Source of the DNA: Ambrosia x helenae
Lineage: Eukaryota; Streptophyta; Magnoliopsida; Asterales; Asteraceae
Direction: 5' to 3'
DNA: 64,000 nt
Assembly: GCA_030844895.1 (NCBI GenBank)
Contig: CM061224.1
Span: 4,303,591-4,367,590 of the forward strand
The notes under the pieces are model-generated. The model was given only the letters and a program-made list of their open reading frames with translations. It ran no database searches and was not told the origin of the DNA. The position numbers and the translations under genes are program-made. Below are positions 1 through 10,301 of the stretch, piece by piece; position 1 is the stretch's first letter; each line of letters opens with the position of its first letter.

Positions 1-3000
1 AACAATGGCAACTCGAGGTCATCAGTTGTCGTTTCACCCGAATAATCTTTTTTACTCGCCCCATTCATCATGAAATCGTGGCTTCTTTCATCTAGACCTA
101 TATCAATAACATGATCATCATTATCTCTCACTATCTATATATTGACTTCCAAATTTCAAACTTGCATATTTATATATTCAAACGTGACATCAAACTATGT
201 ATTTTGTTTGCTAAAAATAATCATGGAATTATGAAATTTTGTCAACAAATGTTTATTATACTTGCTAATTTTATAAATGTAAACAAAGATGTTTGACTCT
301 GGTAAAGTCAAAATTACCTGTTCTGTCTATGTTGGAATTTTTGGACCGTTGCATTTTCTTCCTCCATAGGTAAAAGAATATCATCAAGATTATTACAACT
401 GCTAAAGCACTTATTGTAATGGAGACAACTTTTACAACATTATTAGAAGTTCCAATTGTAGGTGATTGGTCTGCAATGAATTCAAGAAACATATATTTAT
501 ATTTTTATACAAAAATTTAACTAAGACTATCTCCAACCCTACGGAGGCCCTTAGACACCCTTACCTGCCTAGTCAGCTTACACATCATATCCTTACGAAT
601 TCTTAAAATCCTTACGAATCCTTAGAAATCCTTAATTTTATCTCCAACCATACAAACATCCTTTCATATCCTTATATTTTCCACATCATCACTCATTTTT
701 TCTTAATTTAATTAAGTGAATTATTAAATCATAGTTAAAGTACTAGAAATATTAAAATTATATTGCTTTTAAAATACAAAATTTTAAGTTATATAAAAAA
801 TCAAGTGTGTATTTTATGAACAGTGGGTAAATTTAGAAAGGAAGTTACCATCATTTTCAAACTTTTAACCTATAATAAAGTTTAAACTTTAAAATTACAT
901 GCTAACCATACACTTGCTCAATTATTGTAATAAAATAAATTATGAAAGGTAGGTGTGACTTGTGAGTGTGTGACTGTGTGAGGATGGAGCCCCAAAGGTA
1001 CATGGGATTCTTTGGACGGTCAAAGTAGATGGCCCCATGATTTTAACATATTTACAAAACATTTATGATTTTAGTTTGTCTATTCACTCGGTTGTAAAGT
1101 GGTGTATTCCTTATTTGAACGGTTGTGGTTTCAAATCTCACAAAGAGCAGGTTTGGTGATTTTAGCTGTTAACAAATTATGATTTGAGTTTGTTAAATTG
1201 CAAATTAATAGCACTTAATTGAAAGTAGATTGAAATTAGAAATTAAAACATCACTTTCAAATAATAAAGGTATACAATCAACATAAATGGCATATCTACT
1301 CTCTCATCATCACATCTCTAACCACTGCCCACCGTCATCACACAACCCTCATCGGCAGTTGTGATAATCGTTGCCACCACCCCTGCCCTGCTGCCCCCAC
1401 CATCGCTATCACATTTTCGTTTCTATAGCAAATTTACAAACCAAATACAATTTTTTTGTCAATCAATTGCTTTACAAATTACAATTCCTTTTGCAAGTTT
1501 TTATTTTTAAATAGTTCAATTTAAATTTTTAAAATTTTGGTATTAATATAATGACATATGAAGATGTAATGAATTACTCAAAAATATTTTTAGCGGTAAA
1601 ATGATTTAAACATTAACTACTCACAACTAATAGTTGGTGAGTGGATTAATTAATCATAGCCAACAATTTGTCATACTCTCCTTTGCTTTAAAGCTCCTAG
1701 ATATAAAATATGAAAACAAAAAAAAGGTAAAGTTTCTATCATTTGATTTAAACTTAAAAGGTAGAAAAAATGGTCATAGTGTAATAAAGATGAAAGTTAC
1801 AAGGAGATTAGAAACTTTTACAATTTAGACAAAGTAAAATAATAAAGGTTAAAGTTGGAACTAAATGGACCAAACATGCAACTTTCCACATTAACATGTC
1901 GGCAAGGCAGGTTGTTAAACTTGACAATTTCACATGTAAATTAGTAGTCCAAATTTAGCCACGAAACTATAATTATTATAACGTCTATTATACCTTATTA
2001 ATTAGACTTTATATCCACCGATAATTCTTTTAATAAATATCTTAAATAAATATATTATATTAGCTTCGATTAACAAGATAGTTATGCAAGTATGTAACCC
2101 ATTCCCTACCAATGATTTTCTAGTGGAGTTGGTTACAACAATGAAGCTAGCCCGAAGGTTAGAGAGAGGTACTAGGTTTGAGTATCACAAGAGACAGGAA
2201 TTACTGGCAACTTCCTATGGCGGCACTTAGTATCGTTTCCGAGTTGGTGGAATGTTGACGGGTTATGCTTAGTTTCAAAGAAGCGCTCCTCTCTCATTCT
2301 GTTGGTCGTTCAAAAAAATCTAACCCCTTCTCTCTCATTGTATCTTTAAAACATTGCGTATAAATGTTTATGTGGTTTTGTGTATGGCTTTTATGTTAGT
2401 AAAAAGTATGTTTACATGATTAAATCCTTAACTAATCAAAACCTAAGAAAGAAGGTTATTTTTAAATAATTAAGTACATAAACTTTATAAAAATGTTTTA
2501 TGAGGTTTCAAAAATATGAGTATTTGTTGAACAATAATGTATAATCGTTTGTTTATGAATTAAGTAAAGAATTTGCAAGAATTGGATACTCATCCTTATA
2601 GTTGTTAACTCCTTGCAAACCCTTTTATATTTTACATGGAAAAGAATGAAAACAGTATGAATATATCATATAACAATAGAAAAGGTTGTATTGTATGTTC
2701 CTTTGAATTAAGCAATCATTTATTCTTCTATAATAATAAAGATAATTAATAATTCATACATTTTATCACCAAGTTTGAATATGTGAAACGATTTTCAACA
2801 CAGATCCCATCATTTTCATGTTATTTATTTAACTTCATTTATTTATAGATTTAATATCTGATAATAATCTAAATATATTGACCGATAATTGTGGAGGAGT
2901 TAAAATACATATTTGTCGATATATATAAAAACAAGAACTAAAGGTTAAAACAAACCAATGTTCCTTAAGAACGTATGCTAACTAATTTACAAAATGTCCA

Positions 3001-3262
3001 TGTTCTATTTGTAGTACCTAAATTAAGCACTATTCTCTTAAACCCAATTCTTTTTTATTTTATTTTTTCAATTTTTTAAAAAACATATGTATCTTTTTTT
3101 CTTGCAGATATAAACAAAACAAGTATTAGAGTATGTGTAGTGGGCACGTTATAGGGCGTTTTGAAGCCCCATAGCGCCGGGGAACACCGCCCCGGCGGCG
3201 CTATAGGGCGTTTTGGTTCAATCCGGTCATGTAAACAACGAGCGCTATGCTCTGCTTCTTGA

Positions 3263-3312
<50 letters not shown>

Positions 3313-3487
3313 GTTGTTGTTGTTGTTGTTGAAGTGTGTGTGGAGAGGAAGAAGAAGATGAAGAAGAAGAGATGAAGAAGAAGTGTAGTTGAAGAAGAAG
3401 ATAGTTGAAGAAGAAGAAGATAAGAGAGAGAGAGAGAATAATAATAATAATTTTTTTGAAATCTTTTTTTGTTTTTTGTTTTATTAA

Positions 3488-3552
<65 letters not shown>

Positions 3553-5346
3553 CAATAATTAACCAATCATTACCAATCATTTATAACCCCAACATAACCT
3601 TCCTTCCCACTACACCCTCTTTTTCCATAACCCCAACATAACACCTTTTCTATTACTTTTTAATATTTTAATCCTATAACCCCAACATAACTATCCACCA
3701 CTACACATACCCTTATTTAAGCTTCATATAGTATGTAAAGAGTTCTAAAACAAATAATGACACTAATAGGCTCTACCGTCTAGTTCAACTGAATCAACCA
3801 GTCCAATCAGTGAACTAACAATGTAATTAGTTTGATACCCACCCTAGTATTCGTTAAAAAAAAAAAAAAAAACCTACGATAGTTAACACCTTATTTTAGT
3901 AAACTAATTATTTGTTTTGGTTTGTGATTTTATATGTTTCATATGTTACTTAACGATTTTTATACAACATTACCAACGTGTACCATATAGCAAACTCACA
4001 CACCCACTAAATATTTGTTTTCAACTAAAATCATTAATTAGTTTAGATATAGATACGTACCCAAATCAGAAGCTGCAGCTCTCACATAAAGATCTTGACC
4101 ACCTTCAGAATCCGCATATTGTCTCATATCCAAAAGATCCACAGCCCATATTACACAACCCGACCCGTTTTCACTAATATTTGTATTAGCATACGCAGCA
4201 CAAGAACAATTTCTTTTGCAAATCTCACCACACTCACTCAAACTCAAAGTCTGATCAACATATCCTTTTGAACCCTCCGGCAATTTCATGTTCTTCATTA
4301 GCCGAAACCCGTCCGACCCGCAATCCATCTTGGAGGTCCGAACACACCCATCCGTCCCGTCCCGTAAATCCCACGCCTGTTGGTTTTTCGGCCTGAACCC
4401 CTTCATACATTTACACAAGGGCGAGGCGTTTGCATCACAAACGCCCCACGGCCCACATTTCCTGTACTCATCACACTGGTCACGTGGGGCGAACCAATAT
4501 CTATTCCATGTTTTTGATGACTCGACCCACGTGAACCTTTCCAGAGTACCAGATACACTCATGATTAACCTTGAATAAATTGACTTATTCACCATTTCAA
4601 AAGAATAAAACACCTCGTTATAATTATTTTTAAACTCGAACACGATTACGCTTACGCCTTTCATCTCCGGTACACCGCTAAACCGTTTCCCATTCCACGG
4701 CCACTTCGGTACACCGGTGTCACCCCCTCGGATAAAAAAATCTCCGGGAACCCGTATACGTTCATTTTAAACGTATAATTACCCGAACCCGGATCCATAC
4801 TCGTCCTCCACGACCTCAAAAACCGATTCACACGGTTTTTCGGTCCCACCCGAGCCTCATCCCGGGTAACAAAGTATCCGTAGGATACTTAAAACTTTCC
4901 CATATATAATTCTCCGGTCTATCATCATTCTCTAGCCTAACCACAAAATTACCCGAATCAAGAAGCTGACCAACCATGTTCCCAACCCGAACCGAATAAT
5001 TCGAGTCATTCGACGTCCAAACCGCGGTTTCGGCTTCGTTTAAAAGCATTATGTTGCCATTTTGGCTAATTGTTAACTGCCCGAATGATGAGTTAATCGG
5101 GCTATCTCTATTAGCTACCCATACATATGTTATGGGACTAATATGTTTGTACCATATTCCTAGATACCAATTATTGTTGTCTAAACTAAAGAACCCGAGT
5201 TCGAACACTTGTTGATTGGATACTAGAGTTTGGTTAATGGTTATTGGCTTGGTGGGTGTGATGGTGTCAGTAGCTAGAGAGAGAGTAGATAATAATAAGA
5301 GAGAGAAAATGAAGATGATGATGGTGTGACAAAGGTGTTTGTGCAT
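1..5346 (-). CDS. G-type lectin S-receptor-like serine/threonine kinase, 5' part, two frameshifts
   Basis: Plasma-membrane receptor kinase of the S-domain class; only the receptor half lies in the window. Exons on the minus strand: 5346-4061, 470-318 and 97-1 (continues off the edge). Introns 4060-471 and 317-98 have GT/AG borders, and both junctions are phase 1 once exon 1 is read through its frameshifts. Exon 1 gives a signal peptide (start MHKHLCH; an ATG 12 codons upstream is less suitable), a mannose-binding B-lectin domain (LGIWYK, VWVANRDSPI), the S-locus glycoprotein region, an EGF-like Cys-rich part (DQCDEYRKCGPWGVCD) and a PAN domain ending LYVRAAASDL. Exon 2 carries the membrane helix followed by LWRKK. 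Exon 3 starts the juxtamembrane region, ending ELPL just before the kinase domain. Odd: one base is missing near 4830 (after DRKT) and one near 4697 (after YRSG), so exon 1 is in three frames. It is either a pseudogene or carries sequence errors. The family call is firm; ligand and function are unknown. Confidence 0.9.
2108..2318 (+). mobile_element. SINE-like retroposon
   Basis: A tRNA-like head has an A-box-like stretch (tagtggagttggtt) and a B-box-like stretch (aggtttgagtatcac). The tail 'gttggtcgttcaaaaaaa' matches the tail of the SINE at 46125-46345 (attggtcgttcaaaaagaa). No clear TSD was found, so the borders are approximate. Confidence 0.4.
3129..3712. mobile_element. PIF/Harbinger-type MITE with TTA TSD
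   Basis: Ends are GAGTATGTGTAGTGG (left) and the inverse of GGGTATGTGTAGTGG (right), flanked by TTA on both sides (3126-3128 and 3713-3715). A 3-bp TTA duplication is the Harbinger hallmark. The GC-rich left part (gcgccggggaacaccgcccc) contrasts with the AT-rich intron. The interior holds the microsatellites listed separately. No transposase is encoded. Confidence 0.75.
3267..3550. repeat. Compound trinucleotide microsatellites (ATT, GTT, GAA, AAT)
   Basis: (ATT)n at 3267-3312 runs into (GTT)6 at 3313-3330. A GAA-rich stretch lies at 3348-3424, then (AAT)n at about 3490-3548. The ATT and AAT arrays are inverse to each other and could pair. Long Leu/Ile/Tyr-rich reading frames here are artefacts of the repeats. 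Confidence 0.9.
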
Positions 5347-5817
5347 TTTTTTTGAATATTGAGGATGAGGATGATGAATCAATCTTTGTTAAATTGAGTG
5401 TAGGGAATTTGGTTGATTTTGTTGATGGACCATGTGAATTTGGGTATTGGTGATACAACAAATTTGTTTGTAGGATAGGGTGATGAAGTGTTAGTTGACC
5501 ATATACTTGTTGGTAGGTCTTGGTTTGTTTTTTGTATATTTAAAGATTATTATTATCAAGCTTGAAAATTTATAGATCTTGAAGGTTTATAGGTGAGAAA
5601 AGGACATAGAATATTAAAGACTACCCTAGTTAAATTAAATATACTTTGGTAATTGAATATACTCCACTAAATCAAAAAAAAAAAAAAATTATAAAATTAG
5701 CTATAAGTATTCATGGATACTTGTTTAAAACTTTTAGTAGAAAAGCCTGTCGAACATTGTAACCTTACAACGTATCGCATTGTTATAATTGGTTTTGACG
5801 GAAAAGTTTAATTATAA
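5347..5817. promoter_or_regulatory. Presumed upstream region of the receptor kinase gene
   Basis: AT-rich sequence directly 5' of the minus-strand start, so it should hold the promoter. I see no convincing TATA box or known motif at a fixed distance. A poly(A/T) tract lies at about 5672-5686. This is an inference from position only. Confidence 0.35.
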
Positions 5818-6245
5818 TTTTTTTTAAATTAACTTTCAATAAACAACCAAACCCGGACAAGCTATTACCAAGATGGAAATAGCAAGCCTAAAACCAAAAC
5901 AAACCAAACCGATTACATCAAATCAAAATTACACCACCTTTCCCAATCCACTGCCTCTTTCTTAAACCTATACTTATGCCACAGAAATCCCCAAGTCTTG
6001 ATATCCACGACCATATCTACAACCTATGAATCCTTATTCGAGAAGAGTTTTTCATTCCTAGCCCTCCACATACGCCAATACGCAATGATTATGATACCGT
6101 GAAGCACCGACTTTTTAATTCGTGACACACCACAATTCTCATGCATTTCTACCAAGTCTTTAACATGGAACACAAACATCTCTGGAATCCTGCACCATCT
6201 GGAAATACCATTCCAGATGTGTTCAAACGTTCAGAAATAATAAAT
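5818..6245 (-). mobile_element. LINE (L1-type) 3' end relic
   Basis: On the minus strand the sequence reads as the C-terminal part of a plant L1 ORF2: a WRMWRARNEKLF segment, then a stop, then KTWGFLWHKYRFK and a run to a stop followed by untranslated sequence. A T-run at 5818-5825 is the inverse of a poly(A) tail. It is 5'-truncated and has at least one in-frame stop. No convincing TSD. Confidence 0.6.
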
Positions 6246-7077
6246 CAGACACTGCAAAGTTATCACAGTGTTAATGGTTTTGACGCATAATTAAGTAGTT
6301 CATCAATATGACGCGTGCAACCTTAGGTTTAATGCACCTTGTTGCACAAATTTTGTTACATCTCCGTGTAACATACTATGGTGCATACAACTTCTTGGGG
6401 GTGGAATTATAGTTTAAAATCTGTTTTGATGAAATGATATATAGTAGTGTCTATATGTTACAAACTTTACAACTTTTTACGGTTGAATTTAAGTTAATAT
6501 AATAAAGTTCATTTTGATGAAATAATGGTATATAATAGTGTGTCTAAATGTTATAAACTTTACAAGTTTGAATTAATATGTAATGCAAATGTTATTACAA
6601 CTTTGAATTAATATTAATATATATGTAACGTTACAAGGCAGGCATGGACCAATTAATCAAACAAAAATCAATGTCATCTTCGATTTCAAAAGCAGTTCTG
6701 TAAACTCATATTAATGTACTATGAGTTTCTATTATAGTTTCTATTATTTAAAAAAAAAATGTACTATATATTGTACACTATGTGGTGATGATAAAGAAAG
6801 AAGGGATATATACGTGTTATAGCCTAGTAAACTCAGGGATGTGACATTTTGATCTCAATATATTTATAAGATGAGATTAATCTATTTACGTAATTCAATT
6901 TTCATATGGGTTGTTTCTCTAGCTTGTTTATTGATTTCCTAGGCGGTTTCGTTATCTATATGCTGATTATGGTCGATATTGATTACCGACAATGGGTGGA
7001 TAGACCTAGTGGTGCTCGACGAAGTCCAACATGCATGACACATAGTATTACAACTAAGATGGTGTCTTTTAGCTAAT
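6246..7077. other. Intergenic; imperfect tandem duplication
   Basis: About 115 bp beginning 'ttttgatgaaatgatatatag' at 6424 recurs from 6513 (ttttgatgaaataatggtat). Both copies continue into 'gttayaaactttacaa' and 'gaatt(t)aagttaata'-like text. I see nothing else in the rest. Confidence 0.5.
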
Positions 7078-7666
7078 ACTACAAAGTTTTCCTACAGAAA
7101 AAAAATACGTCACAAATTTTGACAAAGTTGTTACTCATTTGTGACGACAAAAATACTCTATATTTTTAAACAAATTTGCTACACAATAGAGGCAAAATAC
7201 TTAGGAAATGACGTAGGGAATTCATTCCAAATTTTCTACACCATATTTTCATAAGAAATATGTTGAAAATTACGTGATAAATTTGTAGTAATTGGTTTTC
7301 AGCGATGTTTTTCTAGCATCAAGATTTTGTTGCAAATGCGTAGCAAATTTGAATTTGTGACGCATTTGCAACGAAACCTTGAGGTTGGAAAAAAAACTCG
7401 CCGCAAACCAATTACTACACATTTATTACGAAATTTTCAACGTGTTTCCTATGAAAATATGGTGTAGGAAATTTGCAATGCATTTCCTACGCCACTTCTA
7501 CGCAATTTCCTAAATATTTATCCTTATTGTGTAGCAAATTTGTTTAAAAATTAGAGTTTTTTTTATCGTCACAAATGAGTAGCAACTTTGTCAAAATTTG
7601 CGACGCATTTATTTCTGTAGGAAAAATATTGTAACAAAATGACCACTACGTACTCTTCTAGTAGTG
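7078..7666. mobile_element. Foldback element with one CACTA-like end
   Basis: Two arms of about 265-280 bp (7078-7340 and 7360-7640) are inverse copies of each other along almost their whole length, with a short central spacer. The right terminus read inward is CACTACTAGAAGAGTACG, the kind of end seen in CACTA (En/Spm) elements. The left terminus has no matching CACTA end and may be eroded. No coding capacity. Confidence 0.65.
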
Positions 7667-8136
7667 TTTACTATAGTAAAAATATTTTTCATAGTACATG
7701 ATCAGACCGAATGACATTGATTTGGGTATCAACAAATTAACATTGAGTTTCCAAGTGGACCCAACAACATGTGTGGTTAAAGATGGGTACATTCAGTCTA
7801 GTGGTTAAGAAAACATGTCGAACCTACGAGCACGTGATAATGCAGCTGCAAAGAAGTTTCATGCATGGCAGATTGGCAGCTTGTTCCATCATGAATCTCA
7901 TTTAAAGACTAGTAAACTAGCTGTGTTGACTTGTTGACTTATTTCGACTCCATATTTGGCTTTACTAGAGTCTTTTCTAAGGTCGTAAACCTGCCCGAAA
8001 TGGCGGTCTGTCCCACACCGGTACGCCAACTTTGTAGTCTTGTTTGTAGAGACTTCTAACACGTTGAATATTGGAATGTAGAAAAATCAAAATGGTTGTT
8101 ACATTTTAAACGACTGAAATGTTAAGTTCGATGTTA
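7667..8136. other. Intergenic, nothing recognised
   Basis: No open frame of note, repeat border or RNA gene is visible between the foldback element and the next MITE. Confidence 0.5.
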
Positions 8137-8339
8137 GACCACAAGGTGTGGTTGCCGCCCCCCACCCCTATGCCGCCCCACCACCTGGGCATTTTGGCCC
8201 CACCACCATGTTTGGCCGGCTTAAACGGCAAAATAATGCCGATGATGCCGCCCCACCACCCATGCCGCCCCTGGGGGGTGGTGTAGGGAGGCCCGGCAAG
8301 TGGATGCCACCCCTATGCCGCCCCCCATACCCATTAGTC
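8137..8339. mobile_element. Short GC-rich Harbinger-type MITE
   Basis: Flanked by TTA (8134-8136 and 8340-8342). The left end is GACCACAAGGTGTGG and the inverse of the right end is GACTAATGGGTATGG (10 of 15 matching). The interior is strongly GC-rich with repeated 'atgccgcccc' words. A Pro/Gly-rich reading frame across it is compositional, not a gene. It resembles the element at 44698-44851. Confidence 0.5.
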
Positions 8340-8944
8340 TTATAATTTATAAATGAAATAAGACAACTGCGTTGACTTGTTGACTTCCATCTACTCCATA
8401 TTTGAACGTGAAGTATGTTTTGTGTGCGACTGTAAATATGTACTTTCCTTAGAATATGGACGTCCTATGGTTAACACATATAAACTAGTGATTTATTGAT
8501 GAGTTTGTGTTTGTAGATTAACAATGAAGAGAGAAAAGCTTCAAAACTTTTCCGTGATTAAGTATATTATTTTCTATATAATTGTATTTGGATCTGGTGC
8601 AGCCAGGCGTTCTTTTGACACTTTATATGACTCGTATAGAGCTATAGAGGTCGTAAAGCTAAAATTTTTGCAAACCAACCCAAAATATATAGTTAATATT
8701 TTTTTTTTTATAAAAAAGGTTATACGGCTGATATAGAGGTAGGAGTATCAAAAGATCCAGATGAGAGTGTCTAGATAACCCACCGCTTATTTTATTACAT
8801 AAACACTACATGAATTGCAATGTATCTTTTGGAAATATTTCTTGCTCTACTGCTATAATAATTGAGGAGATCAAGAAGAACACCCTTTTATTTTATTTTA
8901 TTTTATTTTATTTTATTTTATTTTATTTTATTTTATTTTATTTA
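8340..8944. repeat. Intergenic with (TTTTA)n microsatellite
   Basis: A clean pentanucleotide TTTTA array of about 11 units lies at 8887-8943, directly against the following MITE. The preceding 550 bp are AT-rich with no recognised gene. Confidence 0.85.
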
Positions 8945-9517
8945 GAAGAGTTTGTGTAGTGGAGCGTGAAGACGGGCGTTAATCATAAATTAGCGCCTTC
9001 AACATCATTACAGGGGGCGCTAATTACAAAAATGGGCCGGGGCGTTTTAATTTTAACGCTGCAATGCATAAACCAACAACCAATCAAATTGCGCCACGTA
9101 TGATAATGTTTGACGTCGTCAACCAGTGTTCTCTCCTCCTTCTCCTCAATCAATGTTCTCTCCACCTCCTCCTCCTCAACCAATGTTTTCTCCTCATCCT
9201 CCTCCTCAACCATACTATATTCCAAGTTCTGACTATGGTTGCATCCGCTCGGATGTTATGTCGGACGGTCGTGATAGCGCTCGTTCTGTGTCAACTACTC
9301 TCCATGGTTGTTTTTAAGTAATCTAGTTTTAATTTAGGATTATGTACTGTTTTAATTAATGTTTTAATATTATTTGTGTGGTTTTAATATTATTTCTAAC
9401 TTTTTTTAATATCATTTGTGTTTTTTTTACTTTTAGTTTATTAATTTAAATAATAATAATAATAAACAACCAATCATTGAGGGGCCTTAAATTTCCCCCA
9501 CTACACTCCATTTCATT
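8945..9517. mobile_element. Harbinger-like MITE related to the one at 3129
   Basis: The left end, TTA then 'gaagagtttgtgtagtgg', and the right end 'ccactacactccatttc' share the GTGTAGTGG core with the element at 3129-3712, as do the GC-rich 'gggcgttaat / ggcgctaat' part and 'aaccaatcatt' near the right end. The interior has a pyrimidine-rich repeated stretch (9126-9210) that translates as Met-Phe-Ser-Pro-rich units. The right border is uncertain. Confidence 0.45.
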
Positions 9518-9554
9518 TTAAAGCCTCAGCTACAATGTGAACCAATCAGAAAAT

Positions 9555-9577
9555 CCCCCCCCCCCCCCCCCCCCCAC
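9555..9577. repeat. Poly(C) tract
   Basis: A pure run of C of roughly 20 bases in otherwise AT-rich DNA. Another lies at about 42459-42472. Confidence 0.85.
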
Positions 9578-10301
9578 AACACCCACATGATCTAAGTAGA
9601 AGATAGGGCAAAGTTGAAATACATGTTTTCCTTACCCATGGGAGTTTAAACATGTTAAAGAAAGGTGTTAAGAATTAACCATGAAATTGGATCAAAAACT
9701 CAATCAAACGATTAGAACTTTTATTAATGATGTAAACGAATACTGAATTACAAGGAATTGAAAAGAAACAGACTAATCGACTCAACTGATTACATTGACT
9801 TTATACGCCCCAATTTCCCAAATCAGGTCGTTAACTGAGTGTTAACAACCATATTTCATATTGATACAAATGGTCCCTCTACTCCTATCACTTATTCAAA
9901 CACTTGAACTTATAAACTTTCACATAAATACAGAAATGGTCCATGGACTTTGCTAGGCACGGCCGGTTGACTTTCGTTGACCAATATATGGACATTGTAG
10001 GTTAAGGTCATTTTTACAGTATACTTTCTCTATAGAAATTGATATAAACCTATTGGGACATTCCCATCAAAAGAATATATTGTGCTATGTAGATCTCATT
10101 CGAAGATTAGAAATGTTTTGTCTTTTTGTTGTAGATGTCAAATACTCATATATATAATTTGCGGCAACTTTTCAGATATGCCGACATAAGAAAGACCGAC
10201 TAACATCATGCACGGTACACTTTTTAAGATAGAGATGATGATGTTAGTAACTACGGTTTGTCAAATAACAATTTCTAAGATACCCCCTAAAGATAATCTT
10301 A
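9578..10301. other. Intergenic, nothing recognised
   Basis: AT-rich sequence up to the A that borders the Helitron insertion. No gene or repeat border seen. Confidence 0.5.

Larger units (their letters stand above)
471..4060 (-). other. Large first intron of the receptor kinase gene
   Basis: At 3.6 kb this intron is long for a gene family whose introns are usually about 100 bp (family knowledge). It is AT-rich and holds a SINE-like repeat (2108-2318), a Harbinger MITE with microsatellites (3129-3712), and a block at 525-700 with repeated 'tatctccaacc' and 'atccttacgaat' words that resembles one end of another MITE. A tRNA-like stretch at 1095-1145 is too weak to call. No coding signal was seen. 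Confidence 0.75.

Noticed and set aside
1095..1145. tRNA-like A and B boxes in the receptor kinase intron
   Set aside because: The spacing and boxes are only approximate and there is no tail or TSD.
3201..3580. Minus-strand frames of 90-121 codons
   Set aside because: They are runs of Leu, Ile, Tyr, Ser or Gln produced by trinucleotide microsatellites inside a MITE.
9064..9321. Met-Phe-Ser-Pro-Pro-rich frame
   Set aside because: It lies within a MITE, is low in complexity and has no supported promoter or splice sites. It could be a remnant of a Harbinger ORF but there is no further support.
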